Assembly: GCF_025145285.1 (NCBI RefSeq) | Contig: NZ_CP102251.1 | Coordinates: forward strand, 62,001 to 126,000 | From: Alistipes onderdonkii | GTDB taxonomy: Bacteria; Bacteroidota; Bacteroidia; Bacteroidales; Rikenellaceae | DNA: 64,000 bases | Reading direction: 5' to 3' | Shown: one piece after another, positions 26,560-34,148 of the stretch | How the letters are laid out: each line of letters begins with the position of its first letter | Numbering within the stretch: position 1 is the stretch's first letter | The notes under the pieces: generated by a model | Databases searched by the model: none | The model's input: only the letters and a program-made list of their open reading frames with translations | What the model was told of the DNA's origin: nothing | Translations under genes and position numbers: made by a program

Positions 26560-27855
26560 TTATTCAGCCTTTTCGGTCTTCTGTGTCGCCTCGATCCAGA
26601 AATCGGAGCCGCTCTTACTGATGCCCAACACACAGACCGAATAGGAGGTTCCGGCTGCCAGCCCGGTCTTACGGATGGTCTGCGTCCCGGTATACTCGTC
26701 CTTGGTGGGCATCACCTCCTTCTTGAACGCCTCCAGTCCCCCGGCCATTAAGACTTGCATGGGCAACGAAGAGGTCTTCAGGACATAGACATAATATTTC
26801 TCGATGGCGGCATCGGGCGTACAGACGACATCGAACCCGTCGGAAGCGACATTCTCGAACGTTACCGTCACTTCGCCCGACGCATCGGGAAGGGTCGTGG
26901 CAGGAGCCGATACGAGGACGGTCGTGAGCAGGTCGCCCGGGGCGTACCACCCTACTGCGTAGACGACATAGTCGGTTTCGGGTTTCAGCCCGGTGAACTC
27001 GAAGGGATGGTCACCCTGTACGAGTTGTGTGGCCAGGTACTCCTCGAAACTAACGCCCGCAATCAGGGCCGAAGCGCTGAGTTTGCGGCGCACCGACCCG
27101 ATAAATTCCTCCGTCGAAGCGTATTTGTCGAAGTCGGACTTCAGGGCATAACCACAGTAGTAGGTTCGCGTCTTGCTTTTGGGAGATACGGATACGGAAA
27201 TGCTGTTCATCCCGATCTCGGCAGCCGAAAGCGTAAAGGGATTCTGTTCCATGGCGGCGGTGACCGTCAGCTCGGCGAATTCGGAATCGAGGAACTGCAC
27301 CTGTCCGGAAACGGCTTTCACACGCACGGTAGCCGGCATACCGGATTCCAGCCCGGTCACGACTGCCGACAGACCCGTAACGGTCAGCTCCTCGCCGCCA
27401 TCGACCGTATATACATAGGATGCCGCATCGGGAACGGCTTCCCACACGACCGTCGCGGAATTCTCCGTGGCGTCGCCCGCCGAGAGGACAGGAGCCGCCA
27501 GTTGCGTGGCCGGCAGGGTTGTCAGGGTGATTTGGGCGAATTCCGAATCCAGGTACTGCTCCTGCCCCGCGACAGCCTTTACCTTGACAGTATAGCTGCG
27601 ACCGGGCTCCAGTCCGTCGAAGCGCACCGAAGGCTGTGTTACGGTCGTCTCGGCGCCACCGTCGAGCGTACAGGCGTAAGACACGGCGTTCTCTACGGCG
27701 TCCCATGTCACGGCTACCGAAACCTGCGTCACGGCGTCTTCCGCCAGGACGGGGATCGCCAAAGCAACGGGATCCACGGGTTTTTCGTCATCCGAGCAAC
27801 CTGCAAAAGCGGCCCCGAGGACAAAAAAAGCTGAGAAAAGTAGTTTTTTCTTCAT
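26560..27855 (-). CDS. Multi-FN3 surface lipoprotein
   Basis: 431 residues. The lipobox is AFAGC (about residue 20). Two similar FN3 repeats lie at about 33-115 and 118-199, each with a VRFDGLEPG/VVTGLESG turn and a QYLDSEFA / QFLDSEFA strand. Further beta-rich FN3-like modules follow (TGLKPETDYVVYAVG; TGLAAGTSYSVCVLG). It is probably a carbohydrate- or protein-binding surface protein. It is divergent from the sensor kinase gene, which may regulate it. Confidence 0.8.
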   Translation of the reverse strand: MKKKLLFSAFFVLGAAFAGCSDDEKPVDPVALAIPVLAEDAVTQVSVAVTWDAVENAVSYACTLDGGAETTVTQPSVRFDGLEPGRSYTVKVKAVAGQEQYLDSEFAQITLTTLPATQLAAPVLSAGDATENSATVVWEAVPDAASYVYTVDGGEELTVTGLSAVVTGLESGMPATVRVKAVSGQVQFLDSEFAELTVTAAMEQNPFTLSAAEIGMNSISVSVSPKSKTRTYYCGYALKSDFDKYASTEEFIGSVRRKLSASALIAGVSFEEYLATQLVQGDHPFEFTGLKPETDYVVYAVGWYAPGDLLTTVLVSAPATTLPDASGEVTVTFENVASDGFDVVCTPDAAIEKYYVYVLKTSSLPMQVLMAGGLEAFKKEVMPTKDEYTGTQTIRKTGLAAGTSYSVCVLGISKSGSDFWIEATQKTEKAE

Positions 27856-28090
27856 AGCTGAAAATGTTTAGAAAAATTTGCTGCAAAAGTTCATTAACCT
27901 ACTGATTCAAAGCCCATACAGCCCGAAAAAAGATTGCCAGGAAAGGCTGTAAAACGAACAAATCAGTTTTTGTAAATATCGCTACGAATCGTCCATAAAG
28001 TTCTCATACCACGCCAAAAAGGCGAATAAGGCCGATAATCGGGAAAAACAAGGCGATGAACGGGAATGACACAATGTGATATTTTTTTAC

Positions 28091-28098
28091 TATTTTTG
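28091..28098 (+). promoter_or_regulatory. -7 promoter element before the sensor kinase
   Basis: TATTTTTG matches TAnnTTTG, 39 bp before the kinase start. No clear -33 element sits 20 bp upstream, so this is a partial match within the 281-bp divergent region. Confidence 0.4.
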
Positions 28099-28136
28099 CC
28101 TGCAACGTCACCCCTTCTTCACACACACGAAAACAC

Positions 28137-29159
28137 ATGGGCTATCTCGAACAGGCTGTGCGTTCACGGTGGGCCGTCCCGATGACGGCTTTCCTGATCC
28201 AACTGAGCCAATACTGGAATACGCTGGTAACAGTCACCTGGTGGTCGAAACGGGCGACCGTATCGGTCGTCTGGTTCTGCGTCCTGTGGCTGGCGACCAT
28301 CCTGCTGCTGGAAATATTCCTGAGCAGGCGGTTCCCCTTCCTGGTACGGTGCCTGATGGGCACACTCGTCATCGCGGGAGTCATCCTCACGGCCATGCTG
28401 GTCATCACGCTGCAGTCCGAAAAACCGTGGCTCACGCTGGGCTACGACGAAGTCGGGTATCTGATCATCACGTATACGATATGTCTGCTGATCGGCAGCA
28501 TCGTGCTGATGATCAACAAGGAGCACCGGCATGAAAAGGAAATCGAGATGCTCAGGATCGAGAATCTCAGCAGCCAGTACAACGCTATTGCGAACCAGAT
28601 AAGCCCCCATTTCTTTTTCAATGCACTGAGCAACCTCTCGTCGCTCGTACGCGGCGACAAGAAACAGGAAAGCCTCGAATACATCGGCAACCTGTCGGGG
28701 ATATTCCGGTACATCATCCGCTTCAAGGAATCGTCGCTGACGACCCTGGGCGAGGAGTTGAATTTCATAAATTCGTACAAGCAACTGATGGACGTGCGCT
28801 TCGCCAAAAGCTACACCTGCGACGTCGACATCCCGCAGCAGGCGCTGAACATGCGCATGCCCAGCCTCTCACTGCTGCCGCTGTTCGAAAATATCGTTAA
28901 ACACAATATCATCGACAGCGAACACCACATGCGGATCACGATCTCGTTCAACGATAACAATGAACTGGTGATCGCCAACCCGGTCTATCCGAAGCTCACG
29001 CCGCCCGAATCGAACGGCATAGGGCTGACCAACCTGAGCAACAGGTACAGGCTGCTGCTGGGTAAGGAAATACGCATCGAGAAAGCCGAGGGGGGGGGTG
29101 ACGGAGTATTCCGGGTCTTCCTGCCGATGGTCAAGATGAATATAAAGCATACGAGATGA
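28137..29159 (+). CDS. LytS/YehU-type sensor histidine kinase
   Basis: 340 residues. Three membrane helices (about 42-62, 69-91, 105-126) precede a His_kinase domain with NQISPHFFFNALSNLSSL; the phospho-acceptor is H158. The ATP-binding domain carries LFENIVKHN (N box) and NGIGLTNLSNR. A G9 homopolymer at 29090-29098 encodes EGGGDG near residue 320. The gene overlaps its response regulator by 4 bp (ATGA), so translation is coupled. The signal is unknown; neighbours suggest the FN3 lipoproteins or the ABC transporter as targets. Confidence 0.9.
   Translation: MGYLEQAVRSRWAVPMTAFLIQLSQYWNTLVTVTWWSKRATVSVVWFCVLWLATILLLEIFLSRRFPFLVRCLMGTLVIAGVILTAMLVITLQSEKPWLTLGYDEVGYLIITYTICLLIGSIVLMINKEHRHEKEIEMLRIENLSSQYNAIANQISPHFFFNALSNLSSLVRGDKKQESLEYIGNLSGIFRYIIRFKESSLTTLGEELNFINSYKQLMDVRFAKSYTCDVDIPQQALNMRMPSLSLLPLFENIVKHNIIDSEHHMRITISFNDNNELVIANPVYPKLTPPESNGIGLTNLSNRYRLLLGKEIRIEKAEGGGDGVFRVFLPMVKMNIKHTR
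29090..29098 (+). repeat. G9 homopolymer inside the kinase gene
   Basis: Nine G residues lie in frame as gaG GGG GGG GGt. One added G puts TGA directly after the tract. One lost G shifts the frame to a stop that falls near the regulator start. Such tracts can slip and vary expression. Confidence 0.8.
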
Positions 29160-29911
29160 GGGTACTGATCATAGAAGACGAAATGGGGGCCCTCGACGAC
29201 CTGAGGAGCATCCTCGCGGAATCGGCCCCGGACATCCGGATAGCGGGCACGACGGAGAGTGTCATGCAAAGCGTCGCATGGCTGGAAAAGAACCCCGCCC
29301 CGGATCTGATTTTCATGGATATCCATCTGTCCGACGGTTCGGCTTTCGAGATATTCAAGCGGACGGCCGTCGAGGCGCCCGTGATCTTCACGACCGCCTA
29401 CGACGAGTACGCCATCCATGCCTTCAGGGTCAACGCCGTGGACTATCTGCTCAAACCGCTCGCCATCGACGAGGTGAAACGCGCACTGGAAAAATACCGG
29501 AAGCTCAGCCGGCCGCAGGTACTCCCGGATATCGAGAAGTTGTATGAAATGATTTCCTGCCAGCGGACGAATTCCCGCAGGAACATCCTGGTGGCCTACA
29601 AGGACAAACTGCTGCCGATCCCGACGGAGAAAATCGCCTTTTTCTATTCGACCAAGGAGACGTCGAGGGTATACCTCGCCGATGGCAGCAACTATGCCTA
29701 CAACAGGACGCTGGAGAGCATCTGCGACGACATGGATCCCCGGGCATTCTGCCGGGTCAACAAACAATACGTCGTCGCCAGGGAGCACATCACAAGCATC
29801 GTCGTATGGTCGAACAGCCGCCTGCTGGTTTCGATGGATACCGAGACGCCCGAGCCCGTATTCCTAAGCAAGAACCGGGCTGCGGAGTTCAAAAAATGGA
29901 TCACGGGATAA
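29156..29911 (+). CDS. LytTR-family response regulator
   Basis: 251 residues. The receiver domain (1-118) has acidic residues IIEDE at 5-9, phospho-acceptor D55 (LIFMDIHLSDG), VIFTTAYDEYA and VDYLLKPL. The LytTR DNA-binding domain follows (about 140-245, with KIAFFYSTKETSRVYLADG and FCRVNKQYVVARE). It forms a two-component pair with the upstream kinase. Confidence 0.93.
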   Translation: MRVLIIEDEMGALDDLRSILAESAPDIRIAGTTESVMQSVAWLEKNPAPDLIFMDIHLSDGSAFEIFKRTAVEAPVIFTTAYDEYAIHAFRVNAVDYLLKPLAIDEVKRALEKYRKLSRPQVLPDIEKLYEMISCQRTNSRRNILVAYKDKLLPIPTEKIAFFYSTKETSRVYLADGSNYAYNRTLESICDDMDPRAFCRVNKQYVVAREHITSIVVWSNSRLLVSMDTETPEPVFLSKNRAAEFKKWITG

Positions 29912-29926
29912 GTTCCCGGAAAAACA

Positions 29927-30592
29927 TTACAAGTGTGCGAGGTATCCGTAGCGCACCAGATCCTCCCCGCCGCGGACAAGGTGGGTCTGGCCGTCTGCCA
30001 GCACGTAGAGGCGGTCGGCGATATCCGTCACATGGCGGTGCATATGGTCGGTCAGGAGAATGCCTTTCGAAGATTTTTCCTGCCGGATCAGCGCCTTGAG
30101 CGTCGACACATGCAGCGGGGCAACCTGCGAAAAAGGTTCGTCGAGCATGACGAATTGCGTCGGACTGCGCAGGATCAGGTAGGATTCCAGAATACGCCGC
30201 TCACCGCCCGACAGGGCGCGGATCTTCGTACCGCGCAGTTTGCCGAACAACGGGAACCATGCCAGCAGGTCGTCCCACGGCAACCCGAAATCGCGCAACA
30301 CCCGGTCGACGGTCAGCCAGCCCGGGATAAAACCCTGCTGCGCGAGGTAACGCACCTCGTCGGCCCGGAAACGGTCATGCCATACCCCGTCGATGCGCAT
30401 CGACCGGAAATCCGCCCGCAGCGAACCGCACAGTATCTTCATCAGGCAGCTCTTGCCGCACCCGTTACGGCCGAGCACCGCCGTAACACCGCCCGTTTCG
30501 ACGGCGAGGTACACTCCCGAAAGGATGCGCCGGTCACCGAACGACAACTCCACGGAGTCGATCTCGAGGATATGTTTCTCAGAGGGGTTCAT
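29927..30592 (-). CDS. ABC transporter ATP-binding protein
   Basis: 221 residues. Walker A is GRNGCGKS (about 41-48), Q-loop AQQGF, signature LSGGERR (an LSGGE variant lacking the usual Q), Walker B FVMLDEP and H-loop DHMHRH. It overlaps by 14 bp the gene for a small membrane protein upstream, its likely partner. The substrate is unknown; the short partner suggests an unusual or regulatory export unit. It converges with the response regulator gene across 15 bp. Confidence 0.88.
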   Translation of the reverse strand: MNPSEKHILEIDSVELSFGDRRILSGVYLAVETGGVTAVLGRNGCGKSCLMKILCGSLRADFRSMRIDGVWHDRFRADEVRYLAQQGFIPGWLTVDRVLRDFGLPWDDLLAWFPLFGKLRGTKIRALSGGERRILESYLILRSPTQFVMLDEPFSQVAPLHVSTLKALIRQEKSSKGILLTDHMHRHVTDIADRLYVLADGQTHLVRGGEDLVRYGYLAHL

Positions 30593-30899
30593 AAAGGAAG
30601 GCGGCCGTCAGTTTCAATAACACATAACACAGGATAAAGTCCACGCCGCAACTCACGCCCAGCAGTTCGCGGCGCCGCACGCCGAGGTTACGGTAGTAGA
30701 AAAACTCGTCACCGTAACGCTGGACGATCCAGACATAGAGATAAAGCGGATAGACCGCCGCCTTGCCCAACAGGCACCACGGGATGATTGTCGGGCCGTG
30801 GTTGGAGACCACCCATGCGAACCCGATACTCACAGCCATGCAAAAAAAGAACATGGCCGAATAATAAAAGCGGAGTATGAGCAGCAATTTCCGGATCAT
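30579..30899 (-). CDS. Small membrane protein paired with ABC ATPase
   Basis: 106 residues with about three hydrophobic helices (4-31, 36-58, 82-101). Between the second and third is a basic region (YYRNLGVRRRELLG) that could be a coupling helix. The start overlaps the stop of the truncated gene upstream. A -7 element lies just 5 bp before the ATG, so the transcript may have almost no leader. It is shorter than a usual permease, so it may dimerise or be a half-unit. Confidence 0.65.
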   Translation of the reverse strand: MIRKLLLILRFYYSAMFFFCMAVSIGFAWVVSNHGPTIIPWCLLGKAAVYPLYLYVWIVQRYGDEFFYYRNLGVRRRELLGVSCGVDFILCYVLLKLTAAFLYEPL

Positions 30900-30903
30900 C
30901 GCC

Positions 30904-30911
30904 CAAATATA
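30904..30911 (-). promoter_or_regulatory. -7 promoter element for the membrane/ABC gene pair
   Basis: On the minus strand TATATTTG matches TAnnTTTG. Transcription would begin within a few bases of the ATG at 30899, suggesting a leaderless or near-leaderless mRNA. No -33 match was found at 20 bp. Confidence 0.4.
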
Positions 30912-30920
30912 CGAAAAAAG

Positions 30921-30942
30921 CGGGTGGTTTTAAGACCACCCG
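30921..30942 (-). terminator. Terminator read through by a truncated gene
   Basis: CGGGTGGT / ACCACCCG (8 bp, 6-nt loop), followed on the minus strand by CTTTTTTCG. The third copy of the tandem gene family reads through it, so its last residues are derived from the terminator. Confidence 0.8.
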
Positions 30943-31094
30943 TTTTAATTCCCCAATTATACTGCAAGTAGCGAACCGTGTCCTGACTGAACGAAGACAG
31001 AGACTTGTAACCTTCGTACTTGGGGAAAGCGTTCTGCCCAAAAGCAACATGTACCGAAAAGATTATCGACGAAAACAATATAAACCACCGCATA

Positions 31095-31619
31095 TTAAAC
31101 ACCATAAAGATACCGTATACCAGAAGCAATAAAAGATCCGAGCACCTCTTTATAACTATCCTTCCAAGGAACGATCGTAATTCCGTCCCTTTTCAGTGAC
31201 GGAATATAGGGCTGCAAGTCTTCGTAAAGCATCGAATATTTGTCGATTTTCGGTAGAATACTATATACTATGATATTATATTTACTTGAATACTCTCCGG
31301 ATTCCTTCCATTCCTTATATGCTTTTTCATACGGTCGCAGCCAAAATTGAATATATCCGACCTCGGCCCTTCCGCCAGGAGTGGTGCAACGAATTTCGAC
31401 ATCACAAATTGGCAGTTCAAATACATCGAAGAAATCGGATAGCGGAACATCGTTATATACACCGACAACTTTAAGGCCCCAATTATATTGCAGGTAGCGA
31501 ACCGTGTCCTGATTGAACGTAGACCAAGAACGGTAACCGTCATATTCCTGCGGATAGGGATTCTGAGAATAGGCATGCAGCCCCGAAACAAGTATCGAAA
31601 ACAATATAAACCACCGCAT
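31095..31619 (-). CDS. Secreted protein, tandem copy 2 (possible immunity or partner protein)
   Basis: 174 residues from the ATG at 31619, one base after the stop of copy 1. The signal peptide differs from copy 1 (MRWFILFSILVSGLHAYSQ) but the mature protein is nearly identical. Most changes fall in one short stretch (NIIVYSILPKI here, SVVVYSVMSEL in copy 1). No known family recognised. The tight operon with a JAMM-like lipoprotein suggests an immunity or binding partner; this is inference. Confidence 0.75.
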   Translation of the reverse strand: MRWFILFSILVSGLHAYSQNPYPQEYDGYRSWSTFNQDTVRYLQYNWGLKVVGVYNDVPLSDFFDVFELPICDVEIRCTTPGGRAEVGYIQFWLRPYEKAYKEWKESGEYSSKYNIIVYSILPKIDKYSMLYEDLQPYIPSLKRDGITIVPWKDSYKEVLGSFIASGIRYLYGV

Positions 31620-31620
31620 A

Positions 31621-32148
31621 TTAAACACCATAAAGATACCGTATACCAGAAGCAATAAAAGATCCGAGCGCCTCTTTATAACTATCCTTCCAGGGGACGA
31701 TCGTCAGCCCGTCCCTTTTCAGGGTCGGGATATAAGGCTGCAAGTCCTCGTATAGCATCGAATATTTGTCGAGCTCCGACATCACACTGTATACTACAAC
31801 GCTGTATTTACTTGAATACTCTCCGGATTCCTTCCATTCCTTATATGCTTTTTCATACGGTTGCAGCCAAAAACGAATATATCCGACCTCGGCCCTTCCG
31901 CCAGGAGTGGTGCAACGAATTTCGACATCACAAATTGGCAGTTCAAATACATCGAAAAAATCGGATAGCGGAACATCGTTATATACACCGACAACTTTAA
32001 GGCCCCAATTATATTGCAGGTAGCGAACCGTGTCCTGATTGAACGTAGACCAAGAACGGTAACCGTCATATTCCTGCGGATAGGGATTCTGAGAATAGAC
32101 ACATGTGCCCGAAATAAGCATCAACGATAACAATAAAATCTTTTTCAT
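31621..32148 (-). CDS. Secreted protein, tandem copy 1 (possible immunity or partner protein)
   Basis: 175 residues with a signal peptide ending TCVYSQ (about residue 20). The mature part begins NPYPQEYDGYRSW and contains LPICDVEIRCTTPGG, with two cysteines that could form a disulfide. It starts 2 bp after the stop of the JAMM-like lipoprotein gene. Copy number and position resemble duplicated immunity genes behind a polymorphic toxin. Function not established. Confidence 0.78.
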   Translation of the reverse strand: MKKILLLSLMLISGTCVYSQNPYPQEYDGYRSWSTFNQDTVRYLQYNWGLKVVGVYNDVPLSDFFDVFELPICDVEIRCTTPGGRAEVGYIRFWLQPYEKAYKEWKESGEYSSKYSVVVYSVMSELDKYSMLYEDLQPYIPTLKRDGLTIVPWKDSYKEALGSFIASGIRYLYGV

Positions 32149-32150
32149 AA

Positions 32151-33968
32151 TTATTTACATTTATAGGTTATTACTTGTACCGGAAGCGATGTAATTTCTT
32201 TCCCCGCAACGGTTTTATGCTGATGAAAATAGGAGTCTGTCCCGGACTGGGAAAGTATGGCAATACCCGTATTGTGTTTTTCCAATAAATATGCAATGGC
32301 ATAAAGTCTGGCGTTGTAATAATCATATCCCTGATCCAGCAAACACTTTTCCGCATCCTGATAAAGCCGCATGAACCCTAAAAACGCCCCCGAATTATAA
32401 AAATTATGGGCCCTTGTTTCATCATAAACATACAATACATATATATTTATTGCAGTTACAACATATACGCTCCGCAAAGAACTGTCATACTTTTCACGAA
32501 ACTCAATCAGTTTGACTACATCCGTCGAAGAACAAGCTGTGCCCCGCGGGTGGTTGTGAATAAACACCACATTGGATGCATCTGGGTTCCAGGCGACCTG
32601 CACACTATTCGTTTGACCATCCGTATACGGCATCATCAGTTGCAGGGCCCCGTCTGCATCGTGGTACCCGGTAGTGCCGTGTTCGACGGAACTGCCGGCT
32701 ACGGCATTCAGGAATTCGGAAAATTGCGCAAGTCCCGTAACTTCGTTATACAAAGAACTCGTCGCAACAGAATTATCACCCGCCAGGGGCGCCAGGTTTT
32801 CACAATCGACCTCCTTAATGCAGATACACGGATGTTTCCCGCAGACAGGACAGCGCAAATCGAGGAGTGGTTCCTGATCTGGCAACGGATTGACCAATCC
32901 CGGCAGCAGATCAGTACCACCGATATTCTGTTCGTCGTCTCCTCCCACCGGAATATCCGAACCCGAATTCCCCGAAGTGGCGGTATTGCCATTGATAGTC
33001 CCACCTGTCCCTCCGGAACCGCCCTCAGTATCTCCAGCTTCTCCGGTTCCTCCAGCATTACCGGAGTTGCCGGCATCATTATTTCCACCGCCGGGAAAAC
33101 CGCCCCCCAAATGATTTACATCCTCGATACCATCGATACACGGGCCGCGCGTACCATCGACATCGACGGTGGCATATCCGACTCCGTCGATATAATCGAC
33201 GTAATACAGCGTTCCCCGGGAGTCGTAGAAACAGGTTTTACCGCCAAAATCCCAATCGTCCGTCATACGGGTCGGGCCGACGATCCGCCGGTTGATATAG
33301 ACGCCCGCCAACAGATTCCGCAGCCGCCAGGAGCGTTCGAATTCGGACATCCGGGTATCGCAGATAAAAACGGATGCGAGCAGTGTGCCCTCATAATAGC
33401 GGGCGGCAGCCACAACGGCGCCGTCAAGGGTGGTATACAGCTCCAATCCGCAGTAATCGCCGCGATCCTCGCAATTGGCAAACAGGTTGCTCAGATCGCC
33501 GTCATAGAACGTCGCATAAATCTCGTCGGGAACGAGATAACGCATATAAGTCGAGAGGGAATCCGTCTGCATGGATTTCACGACAAGGAGTTTACCGTAG
33601 GCGCGCACCCCGTAAAACGTCCCGTCGGTGCGGCGGCGTTTAATCAGGAATTCGCTTCCGGTCTGCGCAGGAACGTCGACACAGGCGATACGCTTGTTCG
33701 ACGACTGTTCGGCACCCTCCCAGTCGGGAAGCACATTTTCCACGACAAAAGGGCCCGTCGGCACGGCATCCGACGCACGGGTGACATCCGACGACAGGTT
33801 TTTTTCGAAGAAAGCCCGGGCTTCATCGACAGAAAGTCTGGATGAACGTTGCGGGGAGGAACCGGAAGAAGCCTCGTGCGGTTCCCGTACGCAAGCGAAC
33901 AATCCGGCAGCAATGACACACACTAAAAAGTAACGGCAACTTTTTTGCATTCGGAGACGAGATTTCAA
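32151..33968 (-). CDS. Surface lipoprotein with C-terminal JAMM-like domain (toxin-like candidate)
   Basis: 605 residues. The lipobox is LFAC (C26), so it is probably outer-membrane anchored. An N-terminal domain spans about 44-280 and starts LSVDEARAFFEKNL, a pattern I associate with large Bacteroidetes surface lipoproteins. A Gly/Asn/Ser-rich linker covers about 288-345. A five-cysteine knot follows (CPVCGKHPCIC, 373-383, and C389). The C-terminal domain has HNHPRG (H471, H473) and S480-x-x-D483, the JAMM/RadC metal-peptidase pattern, but one residue shorter between H473 and S480 than usual; E429 could be the catalytic Glu. An alternative start at 33950 removes six residues. The domain order resembles secreted polymorphic toxins. 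Confidence 0.7.
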   Translation of the reverse strand: MKSRLRMQKSCRYFLVCVIAAGLFACVREPHEASSGSSPQRSSRLSVDEARAFFEKNLSSDVTRASDAVPTGPFVVENVLPDWEGAEQSSNKRIACVDVPAQTGSEFLIKRRRTDGTFYGVRAYGKLLVVKSMQTDSLSTYMRYLVPDEIYATFYDGDLSNLFANCEDRGDYCGLELYTTLDGAVVAAARYYEGTLLASVFICDTRMSEFERSWRLRNLLAGVYINRRIVGPTRMTDDWDFGGKTCFYDSRGTLYYVDYIDGVGYATVDVDGTRGPCIDGIEDVNHLGGGFPGGGNNDAGNSGNAGGTGEAGDTEGGSGGTGGTINGNTATSGNSGSDIPVGGDDEQNIGGTDLLPGLVNPLPDQEPLLDLRCPVCGKHPCICIKEVDCENLAPLAGDNSVATSSLYNEVTGLAQFSEFLNAVAGSSVEHGTTGYHDADGALQLMMPYTDGQTNSVQVAWNPDASNVVFIHNHPRGTACSSTDVVKLIEFREKYDSSLRSVYVVTAINIYVLYVYDETRAHNFYNSGAFLGFMRLYQDAEKCLLDQGYDYYNARLYAIAYLLEKHNTGIAILSQSGTDSYFHQHKTVAGKEITSLPVQVITYKCK

Positions 33969-34098
33969 GGTTAACTAATTCAAGCAGAGAACCGGATAAC
34001 GGACGCAACAATCAGAGAACAAAGGATATAATCATAGGCGGGCGGGTTATGGATGGTGTTGTCTAATATACGATAAAAAATCAAGATTTCAAAATAAA

Positions 34099-34128
34099 AA
34101 GCGGAGCGATCGTTTTGTCGCTCCGCTT
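34099..34128 (-). terminator. Terminator of alanine dehydrogenase gene
   Basis: AAGCGGAGCGA pairs with TCGCTCCGCTT (11 bp, 8-nt loop). The minus strand continues TTTTATTTTG. It lies 20 bp after the ald stop. Confidence 0.9.
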
Positions 34129-34148
34129 CATGATCCAAGGCCGGGACG

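Larger units (their letters stand above)
30896..31093 (-). pseudogene. Truncated third copy of the tandem secreted-protein family
   Basis: 65 codons from the ATG at 31093. The signal peptide (MRWFILFSSIIFSVHVAFGQ) and the start of the mature part (YEGYKSLSSFSQDTVRYLQYNWGIK) match the two upstream genes. It then runs into a terminator hairpin and stops at 30898. About 110 C-terminal residues are missing. The mature part is more diverged than the two full copies are from each other, so it is an older or separately decayed duplicate. Confidence 0.75.
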
